A DNA stretch of 64,000 nucleotides, from contig NC_040013.1 of the NCBI RefSeq assembly GCF_000972845.2, positions 5,758,550 through 5,822,549 on the forward strand. Direction: 5' to 3'. Origin of the DNA: Larimichthys crocea. Taxonomy: Eukaryota > Chordata > Actinopteri > Sciaenidae. Below are positions 21,901 through 34,887 of this stretch, one piece after another (the first letter of the stretch is position 1; every line of letters starts with the position of its first letter). The position numbers and the translations under genes were made by a program. A model generated the notes under the pieces. The model made no database searches, had not been told where the DNA came from, and was given only the letters and a program-made list of their open reading frames with translations.

Positions 21901-23650
21901 GCTGAAGGAAAACTCTGTAGACAAAAACTGAACTTCTGCTTCATATTGCACACCGCGCACAGCTGATCACTCGCAGATGTACTACACAGGTAAAACACAG
22001 TCCTAGCATCACTGATGCACATGCATAATGTACTGCTGCTATTAATAAACACATCTGGGCTGAGGATTTTCAGCATAACAGGCTGGAGGATGATCTAAAG
22101 TTCATTTGTTCAAGGCCGGTTGTCTAGCTCGGGATAACAGTCCTATAATGTTATAGTATGTTATATTCTGACATATCTGTGTAGTATAGGTCAGAAATAA
22201 ACATCCTACTCTTGAAAAATACTTTTTTTTCCCTGAATATGAGGGCAGACTGAAAGCCCTCTTCTTCTTCCTCCTTTCTGCTGTATCTACAGTATGTCAC
22301 AACAGATACGAAATTCCTACTTGAAAATACCTTGCCTGCTTCAAATCCTAAATACAAAGCTATTTAAAGTACTCTAAGAGTTAAGCAGTGAACCCCAGTT
22401 GACTTCTCCAACTGACTCACAGTCTTTCCCCTCCCTTCTCCTCTGTTTGATCCCACTTTAAAGCATTTCTGCTATTATTCTCCTGTAACATGAATGCAGC
22501 TGTAGCAGGAGGTGGAGGCTCTGGCCTACATACAACCCCTGATCTCCTCCTCTGGAAACCCCTTATGTGGAAAGTTTCCCACAATGGTTTGAGTGGCAGC
22601 TCTATATATGGCCTCATACTGTGTCTGTCCTAGGCAAACTTCATGTATCTTTCCTCTCTCAGTCTGACCCACACCACTGTGTCTCTCCGTCATTCTCGCT
22701 CCGTCTCACAGACAAAGTAGACGTTAAGAGGTGATGATTAAGAGGCTGATCACATATATAAAGCCACAGTGGTTTACTCTGCCCGTCATCAGGGATCCAC
22801 ACATGTCTAAACATCTGCTCTCTGCATGACTGGTCTCTCACCTCAGTTTTACAGTGGAACAAAATATGATTAAATTCATTACAGCAGCACCAAAGTGGGA
22901 AATAAACGAGACAGTGACGACAGCAGTGATACAGCAGTCTTAAATATTCTGATGGGAACGATCATGGAAAGTCATGCTGATGTCAATGAAAATGATGAAC
23001 ATGACGATTGTAAAGGAAAGAGCTAAGGATGAAGAGGATGATAATATGATGAAGATGAAGGCAACAAAAATTTAGATGAATGTACAGACAGGGATGACAA
23101 TGAAAGATTTGTTAAGGCCTGGCCGCACTTCTAAAGGGCTCTTAATTTTCATAATATAGTAAACAAAATAATTTTTTTGTCTCTATAATTGATGACCATG
23201 GACAAAAATATGCCTGCCGCTAGTGTCAGCTAAAGCTCAGATTAAACTTTCTGAGTTGTTTGAAAACTTTGGCTAGGTTTTTTAATATTTCCAGATGATT
23301 TGTGTTAAAACAAGAAGTCTGTAAAAGGGTTTTTAGGACACATGGTAATAAGGAAACAGCACTGTTTGTGTTTTGTAGTGTGGATGTAATTAGCCTTCTG
23401 GGGTCTAAGCAATCACCCACAACTGCAAAAGCAAATGATAGGACCACAGAGGGTCAAAGTGTAATTTGCTCTAACATAACCCAGGGATGGTTTGCAAGTT
23501 TAATATAGAAAAACATAATTGGACAAGCCACACAAAGGTCAGATCTAATCTTTGAAGTTTGAAACAGTACGGCTCATTTTTACAAGAGAAAAGGATATGA
23601 GATATGCTGGACAACATATGAATTTTGCAAATGCAACACTAACTTATTTA

Positions 23651-23690
<40 letters not shown>

Positions 23691-25518
23691 AGAAAGGGTG
23701 AAAATAAGATAGAGAAAGAATTAGAACCAAGAAAAGAGTGTTCATGGAGGGAAGGTAAAAGAAAGTAAGAGCCAACTTGTCTGTGAGGACAGGAGGGTGT
23801 GAATTTAATACACACAAGCACATTTTCAGATCTCCTGATCCTTTATGGAGACCTCTTTTTTTCTCTGATGCATTCATCAGGATCTTCATCCCTTTTTTCC
23901 CCATTCAATCTTCATCTGACTCTGACTCTTTCGTCTCCTGACACGGATCCTTCTTTTCCCCTCGGGGTCTCTGTCAGGCAGGATTAAGTTTTGAATCTGA
24001 CCTTGTAGCACCTATTCACACTCTTAACTCTCTTGCTGTGCCGCAGCTTCGTTTGTTTCTGTGCGTGGGTGAATTTACATTTATTCAGGGCAGCCGGTTC
24101 ATCGAGCTCCATGGTAAAATATGTCTAACAACACCAAATGTTCAGATTCTACTTATAATAACAGCAACAAAAGTCATTATAACAAACAACAACAAAAACG
24201 CCATTGAGAATAAATATAAATATGAAGTACAAGATAAAGATTGCTGTATTATTATATGAGAATAAATATGTAGAGAAAAGAAGAGGGTAAAAAGCATAAA
24301 ATTCCCTTCATATGACAGAATTCTAAATGGCTGATTCATTTTAGAATTTTTGGACACTTTTCAAAAACAATTTGATATTTGACTTGTTCAATCGCAGCAC
24401 TCATCAGTTCATCTCAGAAGAGTTTGCTCTCAGAGAAGTCGTCCGTGTTTCTGGATGTTGTTGATATCTGGCTTTCTCTTTGCATGGTACAGTCTTACCT
24501 TTTTTGTGGATGCAGCAATGAACTGTGTTTTCCACCAGCTGTTTTTGTCAGGTGTTTCTGAGCCCATGTAGTAATGTCCTTTATACAATCAATGTTGGTT
24601 TTTAGTACCGTGGCGCCTGAGGGATCAAAGTCATGGGCATTCAGTGTTGCTTACCCCTTATGTGCCAAGATAATTCTGGATTCTCTGAATCTTCTAATGA
24701 TTATATGGCTTGTAGATGGTGAAATCACTAGATTTCTTGCAATTGTGTGTTTGAAATGTTGTTTTTAATCTGCTGGAATATTCCACACATTCCACCATCC
24801 TTGCTTGTGAATGACTGATCATTTCGAGGATCATATCCAATCACAATATGATCACCTGTGACCAATGAACCAGGTTTTAAAACAGAGCATATCGCAGGAA
24901 TCAAATGTAAACATTAACTATATTATCTTTGTACTGTATTCACTCGAATAAAGGTCAAAGGGTCTGTAAATCATTGTCTGCTTTTATGTATATTTCACAC
25001 AGTGTTCCAACTTTTTTTGGTCTCAGGATTGTATGGAATATCACAAGCCTTATCCTTCAGACATTCACAGCAACAGTGACAAAATCAATACTTAGACTCA
25101 AAGGTAGCCAGAGAAGAAGAGCTAGATTTAATGTCATATGCACTTGTTTCTTGGAATTAGTTAAAAGGCTAACAGCAGCAGAAAACTGTGTCTGATGGAG
25201 TTCTGTATTACAGTGGAAGAAATGAAAACATGGTTGACTTTTTCAGCATGAATAAAGATACAAATGGCAGCAATAGAGTCCCTGATTGCCATGTTGCACT
25301 CACTCGCATTTCACTGCCTCGCTCCAGCAGGCTGTTTACTCTCGGCTTTGTTGCCTACACAATCTCATTACAGTCACATCTCTTTGATCACTTCCTCGTC
25401 ACATTGTTGTTCTTATTGCAGCAGCCACTGTTAGTGTGTGTCCACGGGTTTGTGCAAAGTGTGCGTATGTACGAGCTCAGCCCCACTCTGCTGTTTATTA
25501 CAGTATGACTCATCGATA

Positions 25519-25564
<46 letters not shown>

Positions 25565-28500
25565 AAATTATTTCAGGACACTGTATTGTACTAGCAGCAG
25601 ACGGAAGGAGGGGGCTGAGGTCTTTTTAACTTCTAGCGTTTCTCACTCTCTCGCTCCCTGAACAGAGTCACAGTGAGGCAGATGTAAAAGGCATACACAG
25701 CCAAAGGCCTGTGTGTTTGTGTATAAGCCAGTAGTTATCAATGCCTCGGCTAATTGCTCTGTGTCTCTTGGAGCAGCTGCCCACAGGCTGCTGCTACTGC
25801 TCCCTGTTTCACAGTTTCATAGTCATATGCGCTGCTGACATTCTGTCTTATTGCCAGAGGGATTTATAAAACGTAGCTGACTTTAACCTCGTTAAAATGT
25901 ATTGTAATTCAACATTTGCCATACAGGGAGCCATCAAGTTGAGGTTCTGACTCCTGGTTTCAATAAATGGAAGATTTATACTGCTACCTAAGACAAAGGT
26001 AATGATACTGCATTATGCTGAGGTATGGTGACTTGTGCATGTCAATAACCAGTGATGGAAGTTTTTCCTTACCACTGTTGCCAAATGCTTGTTTATGGTG
26101 GGAACTGTTGAGTATGCTATAAATAAAAAGGGCATAGACCAGGTCTGTATGCAAAGTGTCTTCCTTACAGTTAATGGTGCAAATTATGAAATTTAAGGTA
26201 CATCTAAGCCAAAGAGATGCAGGTTAGGCTTTGTGTGAATGTGAGTGAGAATGGTTGTCTCTCTGTGTTAGCACTGTGACAGACTGGCACCTTGCCCAGG
26301 GTGTACCATGCCTGTCACCCAAAGTCAGCTGGTCGAGGCTTAAGCACATTGCGATCCTGCACAGGGCACGTGGCTGGCAGAATGACAGAATTGTTAAAAT
26401 CAAAACAGCAGATGCAGAATTAGTCAGACTTTAAGTCCTTAGTATGGGTTAAGCTCTCAAGACACTGGATTCTACCTCCACATAATGCAACCAGTACAAT
26501 CATGCTGCTCAATCCCTTCTGTGTGGTAAACATTTTTCAAAAGCCTTTTGTTATGAATGTTGTCTCCAAGATCCTCCACAGCCACAGAGGACATATTACA
26601 CAACTGAGCAGTACTCCTCATGACTAGTAAACTCAGATACTGGCGCTGAAAATGTGTGTAAGAGTCAACTTGAAACTTCAACCCTGATTATTTCAACCAA
26701 ATGCACACCATGGTGTGAACATGTACAGCATGAAAAGTACACAATAATATTCCCACTTTACTAACCCTTCCAGTCCTCCCACATGGACATACAGGCACAC
26801 AGACGGAGACTCACCAGCCAATGTTCCAACGGCAGATCCCAGCAGAGAGTGGACGGCCAGCAGGGGGGAGTAAAGCAGAACTGCTCCAAGGATGAGAAGG
26901 GAGGGACCCAGGGCTCCACAGGCAAAGATCTGACCCACACCAAGAAGGATGCCACGCATCACCTAGACAAAAGGGAGTAGTAGGAGGAGGGTATGTTTAA
27001 TTATGCAAGTTTGATGTTCAGAAACACAAAAAACATAATGGCAAAATTTATTCAGTGTCTCTCCTGCCAATAAAAATCAACCATTCTTTCTCTCTTTGCC
27101 CAGTTTAACACATAGACACAAACACACACTCACACTCACACACACACATCTTGCTTTCCCAACAGTCAGTGAGAACAAGTGAAGAGTTTCCATGGCGACG
27201 TGATGGGTGCACCTGCCTGTCGCTGATATTTACAAGCCATAAACGTTCTTTAATTATATTGCTCTTTGTTGTAGTTTGAGTTGTACGCGTGAGTGTGTGT
27301 GCATGCATGTGTTCATATGCAGAAAGATAAAACACACTGTCGTGATGGGGCAGCCAGAGCGCCATCCACGGCGGAGTGAAAGCTGAAGACATTAAATATA
27401 AATAGGACCGACGTCATCACCATCTCTGGAGAGAAGCAGGGGAAAGACAAGAGGTGGAGCGATGGAAGGAGGAAACGGAGATGGATGGAGGAAAAGGAAG
27501 GAGAGCAGTAGAACATAAAACACTGATGTAAAGGGGGGGAAAAGACCAGGAAAGATTGTATCACATAAAAGGCTGTACCTATGGATTAACTCAACTGTCC
27601 TTGAAAACGTGGTTACATATACATGTCACTTATTGTTGAATTAAAAGGAGGGAGAGCAAAGGAGGATGTTAAAGACAGAGGTGATTGAAAAGGTGATAAA
27701 GACATACGTAGAAAGTAGGAGAAAGAGGAAATTTACATAGCAAAGCAGAGAAATGGATAGAGACAGGGGAGGAGAGACGCAGAGAGATGAAAAGGAAGAT
27801 TTGGAGGTTTCAAGTAACAAACCAAAGGGAATTTATGAAAGGAAAAGGACAGCATTTATAAGGCGAGACAGACCAATGGAGGGAACCAGGAAGGAAAGAT
27901 ATGAATTTAATATTATTAAATTGAACGAAGGGAGAGAAAAAGAGGGATAGAAGTCTAAAACATGGAAGAAACCAAGAGACAGGGAGAAATAATCTGAGTC
28001 AGGGGGCTGAAACTTGTAGAAAGTAATGATTTAGTGCGAGGGACATACTGTGCCACAGGGTGTGATGCTTGTTAATAGAATCGTGTGTAAATCTTGAATC
28101 TATATTCAGGACACCTAACAACGCTGAGAGGGCTTAGGCAGCGTAGCTAATCCAGTTTTCACAGTCAGTTTGCAGATCATCGTGTGCAGAAATATATTTA
28201 TAGGACATCCTTCTCCGCTCTTGGCACCATGCGCTGAAGTAATCCAGCAACTTTAGTCAGTGTTCTTTATCAGATCAGATTTCCAGCTCAGCGTTTGAAC
28301 TAAAAAATGAAAATCAGGCTGGTTTTTAGTAACCACCATTTATAACGAGCCAGTCTGACAAATAAAAACAAAAACAAAAAAAAACACAACAATCCGCCTG
28401 AAGCAACACTCACCTGTCAATCAAGGCAGCCATGCTAATAAGGAATAACTTTAAGGCTTAATATAATACAGTACAGATACTATAGTGGTAGAAGTCAAAC

Positions 28501-31500
28501 GAGGCAAAAAATCCCACAAAGCAATTAAGGAACTTTACAAATTTACCTTCTTGCACACTTCACAATAGAAACACTTTTACCTGTTTTTACTTTAACCTAC
28601 ATTGTAACCATAATTACATCAAATCACAACTAAACCTAAATAACTCCTAAACTAAAGTAAGTTCGCCCCCACCCACTTGGAATAATTCAGTGACACGTTG
28701 GTGGCACCTCCTTCTTTTGTCCCTGGACCATATGCATAACATTAATTTGGAGTTATTTCTGGTGAAAGGACAAATATAGGTCCAATATACACTTGACTTA
28801 TAAGTCTGGTTTAGTCTCCACCAATGCCTGAGTCACTACATTCACCAGTTACTAAATATCTCCACAGGCAGTGGGTTGTTGAGAGCGGCTAGGGGACCAG
28901 ACAGTAGAGTCATGGGCAATAAAACCTAAACAATTAGCTGAATGATGCTGAACCGCTCCGTAGAGCTCAGAGGAACTGCAGTCGGGTAATTCTCTCAGGG
29001 TTTCAACACTGATTGACTTCTACAGAACACATGACAAAATATTGATTGGTGCAACTTTAAATGATCTCATTTAGATGTACTGGACATAATTTTAGGAACG
29101 CTAACAAGTAAGCTTGATGTATATTCATTAGATTTGGAAGAAGACAGAGGTTGTCTGATTCTGAGGTTCTGCCTGTTTGCAAACAAGTAGATTAAAATCC
29201 AGTCGCTCTTCAAGCGTCGAAACGCCAGCTGCTTCATGGAGATCAAAAGCCGACCGCAGCAGCTGGTGAGAGTCTGGATTATTGTGCCAACGTTTTGTAA
29301 GAAGCAGCTCAAGGCAACTGCGATTCATTTAAATTCAGTGGTCGAAGTTAACTCTCTTCTTTGCAAGGTGTACTGTGCAGCACCTCGCATTCTAATCAAG
29401 TGGATTTTCAGCAGCATATGTTAAAGCCTTAATGTTTGATTGCCGTTTTCTTCTTCCTGGCTATACAAAGTTAACAGCAGCCATAAAATAAATTGCCTCC
29501 AATGTTTCCTTCCTGGAAACCTTAGTGACACTACAATGTTTACCACAAGTTGTGAATATTAATGTGCGCAATCTCTAGTCTATAGTAACTGAACAAAATC
29601 AGATTTTTATCTTGAATGTGAATGTGACATCTTAACAAAAGCTGCTATGAGTTTCAATCACTAAGCATCGTTAATTAAACCAGTTTTTGCTGATTATAAT
29701 TTCCAAACAGGAAGCTCCATCAGTGACTGTTGCTAAGTAACTGGTGAGTCATAGCTGGCTGATCTTTTACATATTGTGCTCCTATCAGTGACTTCACTCT
29801 GGAGACCGGGCTGCAACATGGCACACACAGTAACTCTGGCTTTAGTTCAGCTTGTGTTCTCCTCAAAATCTTAATTTCTTCAAATCATTGATCCTCTCTC
29901 TTCTAATAGTTCTCTTTGAGACAACTAATGATCTGCCCCTGTTTTGTGAGCATGTAACTTGATGGACCGTCTCTGTTTAAATATCACTGCAAATGTTACC
30001 CTGAAAGGTACGGTCATGATGAAATGCTGAGGGAAAAAAAAGCAAATTGAGCCTCAAGTATTCTTTCCTTTTATTACTTACCAATTAACCCCAAAGATGC
30101 TTTATGAATAAAAGTACATTTACCACTGCCACTTTACCTTGTAACTGTCTTTAATTGCTAATTGCTTTTATATAATGTCTATTTTTGTATACTGTATTAT
30201 ACAGTATTTTATATAGTAGTAAAATAACCTGATACTATACGTGCATTTACTATAATTAACAAAGTTGGTTAATTGTGATTGGAGAGTTTGCTTATGAACA
30301 GCGACCTATGACTTTCTGTATGATTTAACAAACAAACAAAACAAATTTAATTCAATGGTGCGTCTTACCTCTACTGCAATGAGCTCAGTGCCGTTGGTTT
30401 CCAGTGCTCCTGGTGGTGTAGCTGGATGGTGTGGGAAATAGGGGTTTTCTGGACCGGTGCAAAGGAGGTAGAGGACGATAACTGTGTTGAAGGGAAACAC
30501 GGCGACGGGCAAGTCCCAACGGTCCAACAGTGAGGAGAGACCACTGAACAGAAAGACACTGGGGACAGGGAGGTGCTGATCATTTTTAAAGAAATGGATC
30601 TTATTTATGCTATTTACAGAACTCTTCTAAATGATGTCACTGTGGCATTCATTTCACATATAAACATTGTGAGTGGCAGCATCAAATATGAGGGGGAAAA
30701 AAGTCCTAATACTTGCAGGTTTATATATATACTAAACAACTAGCAATAACCAGCGTCATCCCGTACTGTGCCTTGAAAGGCACTAGTGAATCAAGGTAGC
30801 TGAGTTCAAAGAAGAGACTGCAGGGACACATGGAGTCCATTTTTTAAACTCTTGGGATTGAAAAAAGTAACTCTGGTGTCTCAGCCTGTCTAAATCTTTC
30901 TGCTGAAGCAGATGTGCAGACATCCACTGTTGTAATTGTAGCCATATGTAGGTACCGAAATCTCTATGATGCTACTTCATACAGTATTTATACAGAGACT
31001 AGACAAAAGGACATGACTTGGAGAAGAGTAAACAAGGAAGTTGGACCACCTGGTAAGTGCTGAAAATATTTGTTTCCAGATATCAGATTTACTAAATCAA
31101 TAAACTAAGCTGGCAGAGCGCATCCAAGGCCGTTCAGTTTTGCTTGCTTCGTGTGACACACCTACAAAGTGACACAAAGTAATCACAGCACAATCTGTTT
31201 GTTTTGGATTCACACTGCTGTAATGTTAGTAAGTGGGTTCAGTGAGGTCATAGTTACTTGCACGAACAAACACAAACTCACGGTTATATTGTAACTACTT
31301 GGCATTACTGTTACGAGAGCTTGGAAATACGAAAATACAAAATAGCTGCTCCATGTGAAAACCTCTGGTGTGTTTGCACTATTTTGCAGTAGCAATGTTG
31401 TTCTTGTGGCATATCACTGGAAGATGATCAGTATTAGTCAGTTGCTGGGAAGTTAACCACATGTACACTTGCCAATCCAACCAGTTTTTAATGGATAAAT

Positions 31501-32939
31501 GGTGCCTCAGTCATTCCCGCTCTGTGACTTGTTGGCCGGATGTCAGGAGTGTTGAGCTAGAGTAAAAGTAGTATGGGTGTCTTACCATGTAGCTGACCCC
31601 AGGCAGACGGGCAACAGCAGCCACCAGTACCAGTCTCCAGCCGAACTGAACACTCCCATCAGCAGAGACACCAACATGCCGTTAAAACCATGGAGACCTC
31701 CTGACACCTCAGCACTACACACAGAAGAGGAAGATTCACATATAAGCATGTTGTTTAAAACCATAAAACAAGGTTGCGTATTAACATATTATACTGGCAT
31801 AAATACTAGAATAAGAATTGCCAGGCAGTGGGTGTGGATTAAGACAAGGCCATCAGTCATGGAGCTGTTATTGTCATGAATATTAAGTAGGACCGTCCAT
31901 CAGCTTTAGTCATAAGGTCAAGCAAATTAGAGGCTTGTGTTGCGTGGCCGGCTTCCAGGCAACAGACAGGTTTTTATTGAGGGTTTAATAATTTAAAAGC
32001 GACATTTTTCTGTCGTGTGGTTTTGAAACACACAGATCATTAGCTGTGTACATACCAATGTGCACTTTTTTTTTAGGCTTCTATACTATTTGTGTGTGTC
32101 TCTGTATACATTCATGTCATTCCACCTGTCTTGCCCTACGACAACAGCTGTTAGCGTAGAGGCCAGTACACCCAGAGTTCCCAGCAGGCCCTGCCAGGGG
32201 GAGGCCCAGTACAGTGCAGCCAAGATGAGAGCACCACTCAGCGGGTTGTTGGCTAGAATCACTCTGGTCACTCCTCTCAGACCCCACACCACCAGCTGCA
32301 GCACAAACGGCTTGTCTGAGGAAACAAAGAAAATATTTTACTCATTTTACACCTGCCTCTTTGGGGAAAATATTTTTAACTCTTTTTTTTTTTTTTTTTC
32401 AGTGAAAGTGGAACTAAAGGAGGAAAACTGGAGCACGTAACGTGTTTCTCAGTTGCGTTTCTTGATGCAAAAATACAAGATTTTAGACGAAGATTCAAGA
32501 TGAGAGTTTAATGATGTTATGTTTTAGGTTGCAGCAGAGTGCAGCAGCATTCGTTGTGGGAGACGTGTGATGATTACATCTGCATATTTGCAATGCAGTG
32601 TAAGCATTTCAGACTCAGATTGAAGTTTTTGAGAGCTTCTTTTTGAAAACTTTTGTAATTAATCACATTATGAGAAAGACTCAGACTTGATGAATTATGC
32701 ATTTTCCAAACACATTTGATAAAGGTCATTCAGTATTACATTCTATACTTGTTCAAAATTAGAAGTGACAAATGTTTTGAGATGCAGCAGTGCATTGTGA
32801 GAGTTTTCCTACCCTGCATGTACTTATCCAAGTGTTCCATGTCCCCAGTACACAACATCAGACGGTTAAACACACGCCGACTGAGGCTGGCACGGCTCCT
32901 GCTGGCCTCCTCCACTTCTGTTTTGGTATCCATCCACAT
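15728..32939 (-). CDS. slc14a2: Urea transporter (SLC14 family), complete single-domain protein
   Basis: Eight coding exons on the minus strand: 32939-32813, 32315-32126, 31714-31586, 30558-30369, 26962-26815, 18096-17962, 16532-16483, 15910-15728. They total 1152 nt (383 aa), close to UT-B (389 aa) and unlike the tandem two-unit mammalian UT-A1. Family role: facilitated urea diffusion across the plasma membrane. Homology covers both halves of the fold: [73 protein letters not shown]. The start is the first Met after an in-frame TAG at 32967-32969. Odd: the LPxxTxPF boxes read LPVAVFPF (residues 165-172) and LPACSWAA (326-333), so the pore threonines are Val and Ser. It is a divergent member; the teleost UT-C type is possible, with slc14a2 used as the usual fish name. 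Convergent with ogal. Confidence 0.93.
16483..16532 (-). CDS. slc14a2: slc14a2 exon 7 (50 bp)
   Basis: Encodes [17 protein letters not shown], matching ALFTAYLGVGMANFMAE of UT-B. Acceptor CCGCAG, donor GTAAGTG at 16482. Confidence 0.93.
17929..17951. repeat. (TG)n next to slc14a2 exon 6 donor
   Basis: Read as CA repeat in the transcript, starting about 10 nt after the exon 6 donor. Confidence 0.9.
17962..18096 (-). CDS. slc14a2: slc14a2 exon 6
   Basis: Encodes [40 protein letters not shown] and AIAS, matching [30 protein letters not shown] of UT-B. The donor is followed within about 10 bases by a CA repeat in the transcript. Confidence 0.96.
21440..21735 (+). mobile_element. interspersed repeat relic in slc14a2 intron
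   Basis: First part AATGTGCTCACAATGACAAT with GCTAACATG. Second part GGGAAGCCACACAGAGCAGC, GCTCAAGGGCACCTTGGCAG, CAGGAGGTGAACTGGCAACC. Both are typical of common fish repeats from memory. It lies in the long intron between slc14a2 exons 5 and 6. Confidence 0.5.
23650..23691. repeat. (AAAG)n microsatellite
   Basis: About ten tetranucleotide units in the long slc14a2 intron. Confidence 0.9.
24360..25031 (+). mobile_element. diverged transposon relic in slc14a2 intron
   Basis: The right end reads GTACTGTATTCACTCGAATA, TCTGTAAATCATTGTCTGC and GTTCCAACTTTTTTTGGTCT, resembling the end of an abundant fish element. The GATCATTTCGAGGATCATAT and CAATCACAATATGATCACC blocks agree. Its small ORFs are not credible genes. 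Left boundary approximate. Confidence 0.5.
25522..25562. repeat. (AC)n microsatellite
   Basis: About 20 AC units in the long slc14a2 intron. Confidence 0.9.
26225..26345 (+). mobile_element. LINE/SINE 3'-end-like relic in slc14a2 intron
   Basis: GAATGTGAGTGAGAATGGTT, GTGACAGACTGGCACCTTGC and CCAGGGTGTACCATGCC match the 3' part of a fish L2-like repeat from memory. Confidence 0.55.
26815..26962 (-). CDS. slc14a2: slc14a2 exon 5
   Basis: Encodes [40 protein letters not shown] and [10 protein letters not shown], matching LKSIPVGVGQIYGC...[25 protein letters not shown] of UT-B. Donor GTGAGT at 26814. Confidence 0.96.
26963..30368 (-). other. slc14a2 intron (exon 4 to 5)
   Basis: 3.4 kb intron with a purine-rich block (27430-28010) and no recognisable coding sequence. 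Confidence 0.75.
30369..30558 (-). CDS. slc14a2: slc14a2 exon 4, first LP box
   Basis: Encodes [20 protein letters not shown] followed by [15 protein letters not shown] and an extracellular-type loop ending GTELIAVE. The first LP box is LPVAVFPF where UT-A/UT-B have LPVFTLPF. Confidence 0.95.
31586..31714 (-). CDS. slc14a2: slc14a2 exon 3
   Basis: Encodes [40 protein letters not shown] and AT, matching [33 protein letters not shown] of UT-B. Acceptor TGTGTAG, donor GTAAGA at 31585. Confidence 0.96.
32126..32315 (-). CDS. slc14a2: slc14a2 exon 2
   Basis: Encodes [40 protein letters not shown] and the helix to VVVGQD, colinear with UT-B (DKPVVLQFIDWILRG...NNPVSGILIL...LLLSQDR). The Gln of VLQ near the pore is conserved. 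Confidence 0.96.
32813..32939 (-). CDS. slc14a2: slc14a2 exon 1 (start codon)
   Basis: Reads [20 protein letters not shown] and ends in [16 protein letters not shown], equivalent to GYVTGDMKELANQLK of UT-B. Donor GTAGG at 32812. The cytosolic N-terminus is short. Confidence 0.88.
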
Positions 32940-34431
32940 TCCTGCAGCTGTTGGACCACTCCACCACTATGAATGTTGTAATAGTGTTGGATAACCTCAG
33001 TGTTCCACTGTACTTTGTGGTCTCTTTTTGTCCTTCTCTGTTTGTTCCCCTGTTGCTTCTCTCTTTTCAGTCATCCCTTCTCCCTTACTCCTTTCCCCTT
33101 CTCTCTCTCCTCTTCAGTGCAGTTTAAGGGGATGACTTATAAACCGGTGCACCGTGTAACGTATTCACTCAGCTTTCAACCGACCAGGGAAGAACAAAGT
33201 CTAACATTGTCCAGACTGGTCAAAGAGAGAAAGATTGGCCCATCCCTTGCTTGGGCTCTGTTTTTACATTTCGCAATCACCTCGTTCTCCCGTCCTCTCT
33301 TCCCCCTGTTCTCTTCCTGTCTCATTGTGACATCTCTTCACCTATTGTTTGTCCTTTTAAGCTACTCATCCACTTTTTATTGCAGCATGCACATGAATGT
33401 TTGTCTTTCCTTCATTTGTAAAGCCATTAGTGGGCGTTGTGTTATCTCAAGTTTTTTCCAAAAGGTGTAATATATAATCCCGTTATCTCTGCTGCTTTGC
33501 TTTCTTTGAGGAAATGGATGCAGAAGAGCAAAAATATTGTTAACATCTGATTCTTCTAAGACTTCTGAGAGGTATTTTGGATTTATCTTATCGGTTTTGG
33601 TCTTTAAAGGATTGTTTTCTTTGATCTTGTTTCCACTTTAAGAACAAGTGAGGGCACTTTAAATTCAGAAGCAGTGTGTGTGTTTGTGTGCATGCACACC
33701 TGCAACTCTCTGCCTGTATGACACCTTTTCTCAGTTTTGGAGTGACACATAACTCACCGAATCACCCCAAAAAACTAAAAAGACTTTGATTTTACTTCTA
33801 TAATAGTAAATTCAATCAACCACTAATTTTAGAGAAGTGTATGCATTTTTTGTGCGCGTGCATGTATGGCCGTTGGTGCACATCCATGAGCGTGCTCAGA
33901 GTGCAGCAAGTGAAGGCAATAACAGCATGTCAGACACCATCACAAAGAGAATCCTTTCTGTCTGAGCCGGTGCAGCAGGGATTCAAAGGCCTTGATTTTG
34001 CAGGTAGAAATTACTCTGCCATTCAAGAACCCCTGACAGATCATCTCTCTCTCTCTCCCTTGCTCTATCCATTTTTTACTTTGCTTCAATAAATACATCC
34101 GCCTCTCTCCGTCTGTCTCTGCTGCTAGGCTCATTCCATCAATCACAGCCTGTGCAGCTAAGGAAAAGAGCTACAGATGGACGCAAACACCAGAGTGGGC
34201 TGTAATAAGAGGAAGAGATGCGGGTGAACGTTGGAAGATTACAATTTGACCTGAGAATGTGTTGGTTTTGTTAAAGCAAGACACACAGACACACACAGCC
34301 GCACATATATACCACATAAACATAACCGACCACACCGTAGCTGCAGTCAATTTTAGTATTCATGCTGTGTGTCTGTTCCATTCTAGACTCATTCTAACAC
34401 ATGTTGAAGCTCACTGACTGCACAAATAGGT

Positions 34432-34491
<60 letters not shown>
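34432..34491. repeat. (TG)n(TA)n composite microsatellite
   Basis: About nine TG units run directly into about 21 TA units, a common expansion hybrid. Confidence 0.9.
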
Positions 34492-34493
<2 letters not shown>

Positions 34494-34887
34494 CATCTCA
34501 GAAAGCGTTACACAAGGTTCACCATCCACACAGTTGTGGCACAAGAGGTGCAGCTATTAAATGTAACCACAATGGAAGTGCGGTGCAACACAAATATCCA
34601 GACATGTCTTGTTTTGCCTGATTTCGAGGTGAATCTGGTGGCAGGCTTATTTGTTTTTATAGTTCATAACGAGACATTCATATTAAACCGAGACTGTTTC
34701 ATAACCAGTTAAAAAACTCCTTGTAGTTTGTTCAAGTGCCTTTAAAATGAGTAAAGTAAAGTAAAGTGTACTGTAAACTAAATGTTTAGCAATTCCAATC
34801 ACGGTTATAGAAAACAGATTTGTGTTATTTTTTACACTCAACCCCCCAAACAGTATGTGGTATCCAGCACAGGATGAGCTTTGACTG

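Larger units (their letters stand above)
18097..26814 (-). other. long slc14a2 intron (exon 5 to 6)
   Basis: An 8.7 kb intron with a pyrimidine-rich stretch (20440-20700), transposon relics and microsatellites. No exon-like sequence with family similarity was found. Confidence 0.75.

Noticed and set aside
28915..29010. Possible SINE relic also hinted at near 53890
   Set aside because: Only a short block (AGCTGAATGATGCT-like) is shared, too weak to call without alignment.
15728..32939. Two-unit (UT-A1-like) urea transporter
   Set aside because: Only one set of exons exists and the 383-aa length matches a single unit; no second repeat was found in the upstream gap.
33000..33470. 156-codon open frame, + strand, hydrophobic
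   Set aside because: It arises from a pyrimidine-rich tract (Ser/Phe/Leu-rich), has no recognisable domain, and lies in the 5' flank of slc14a2.
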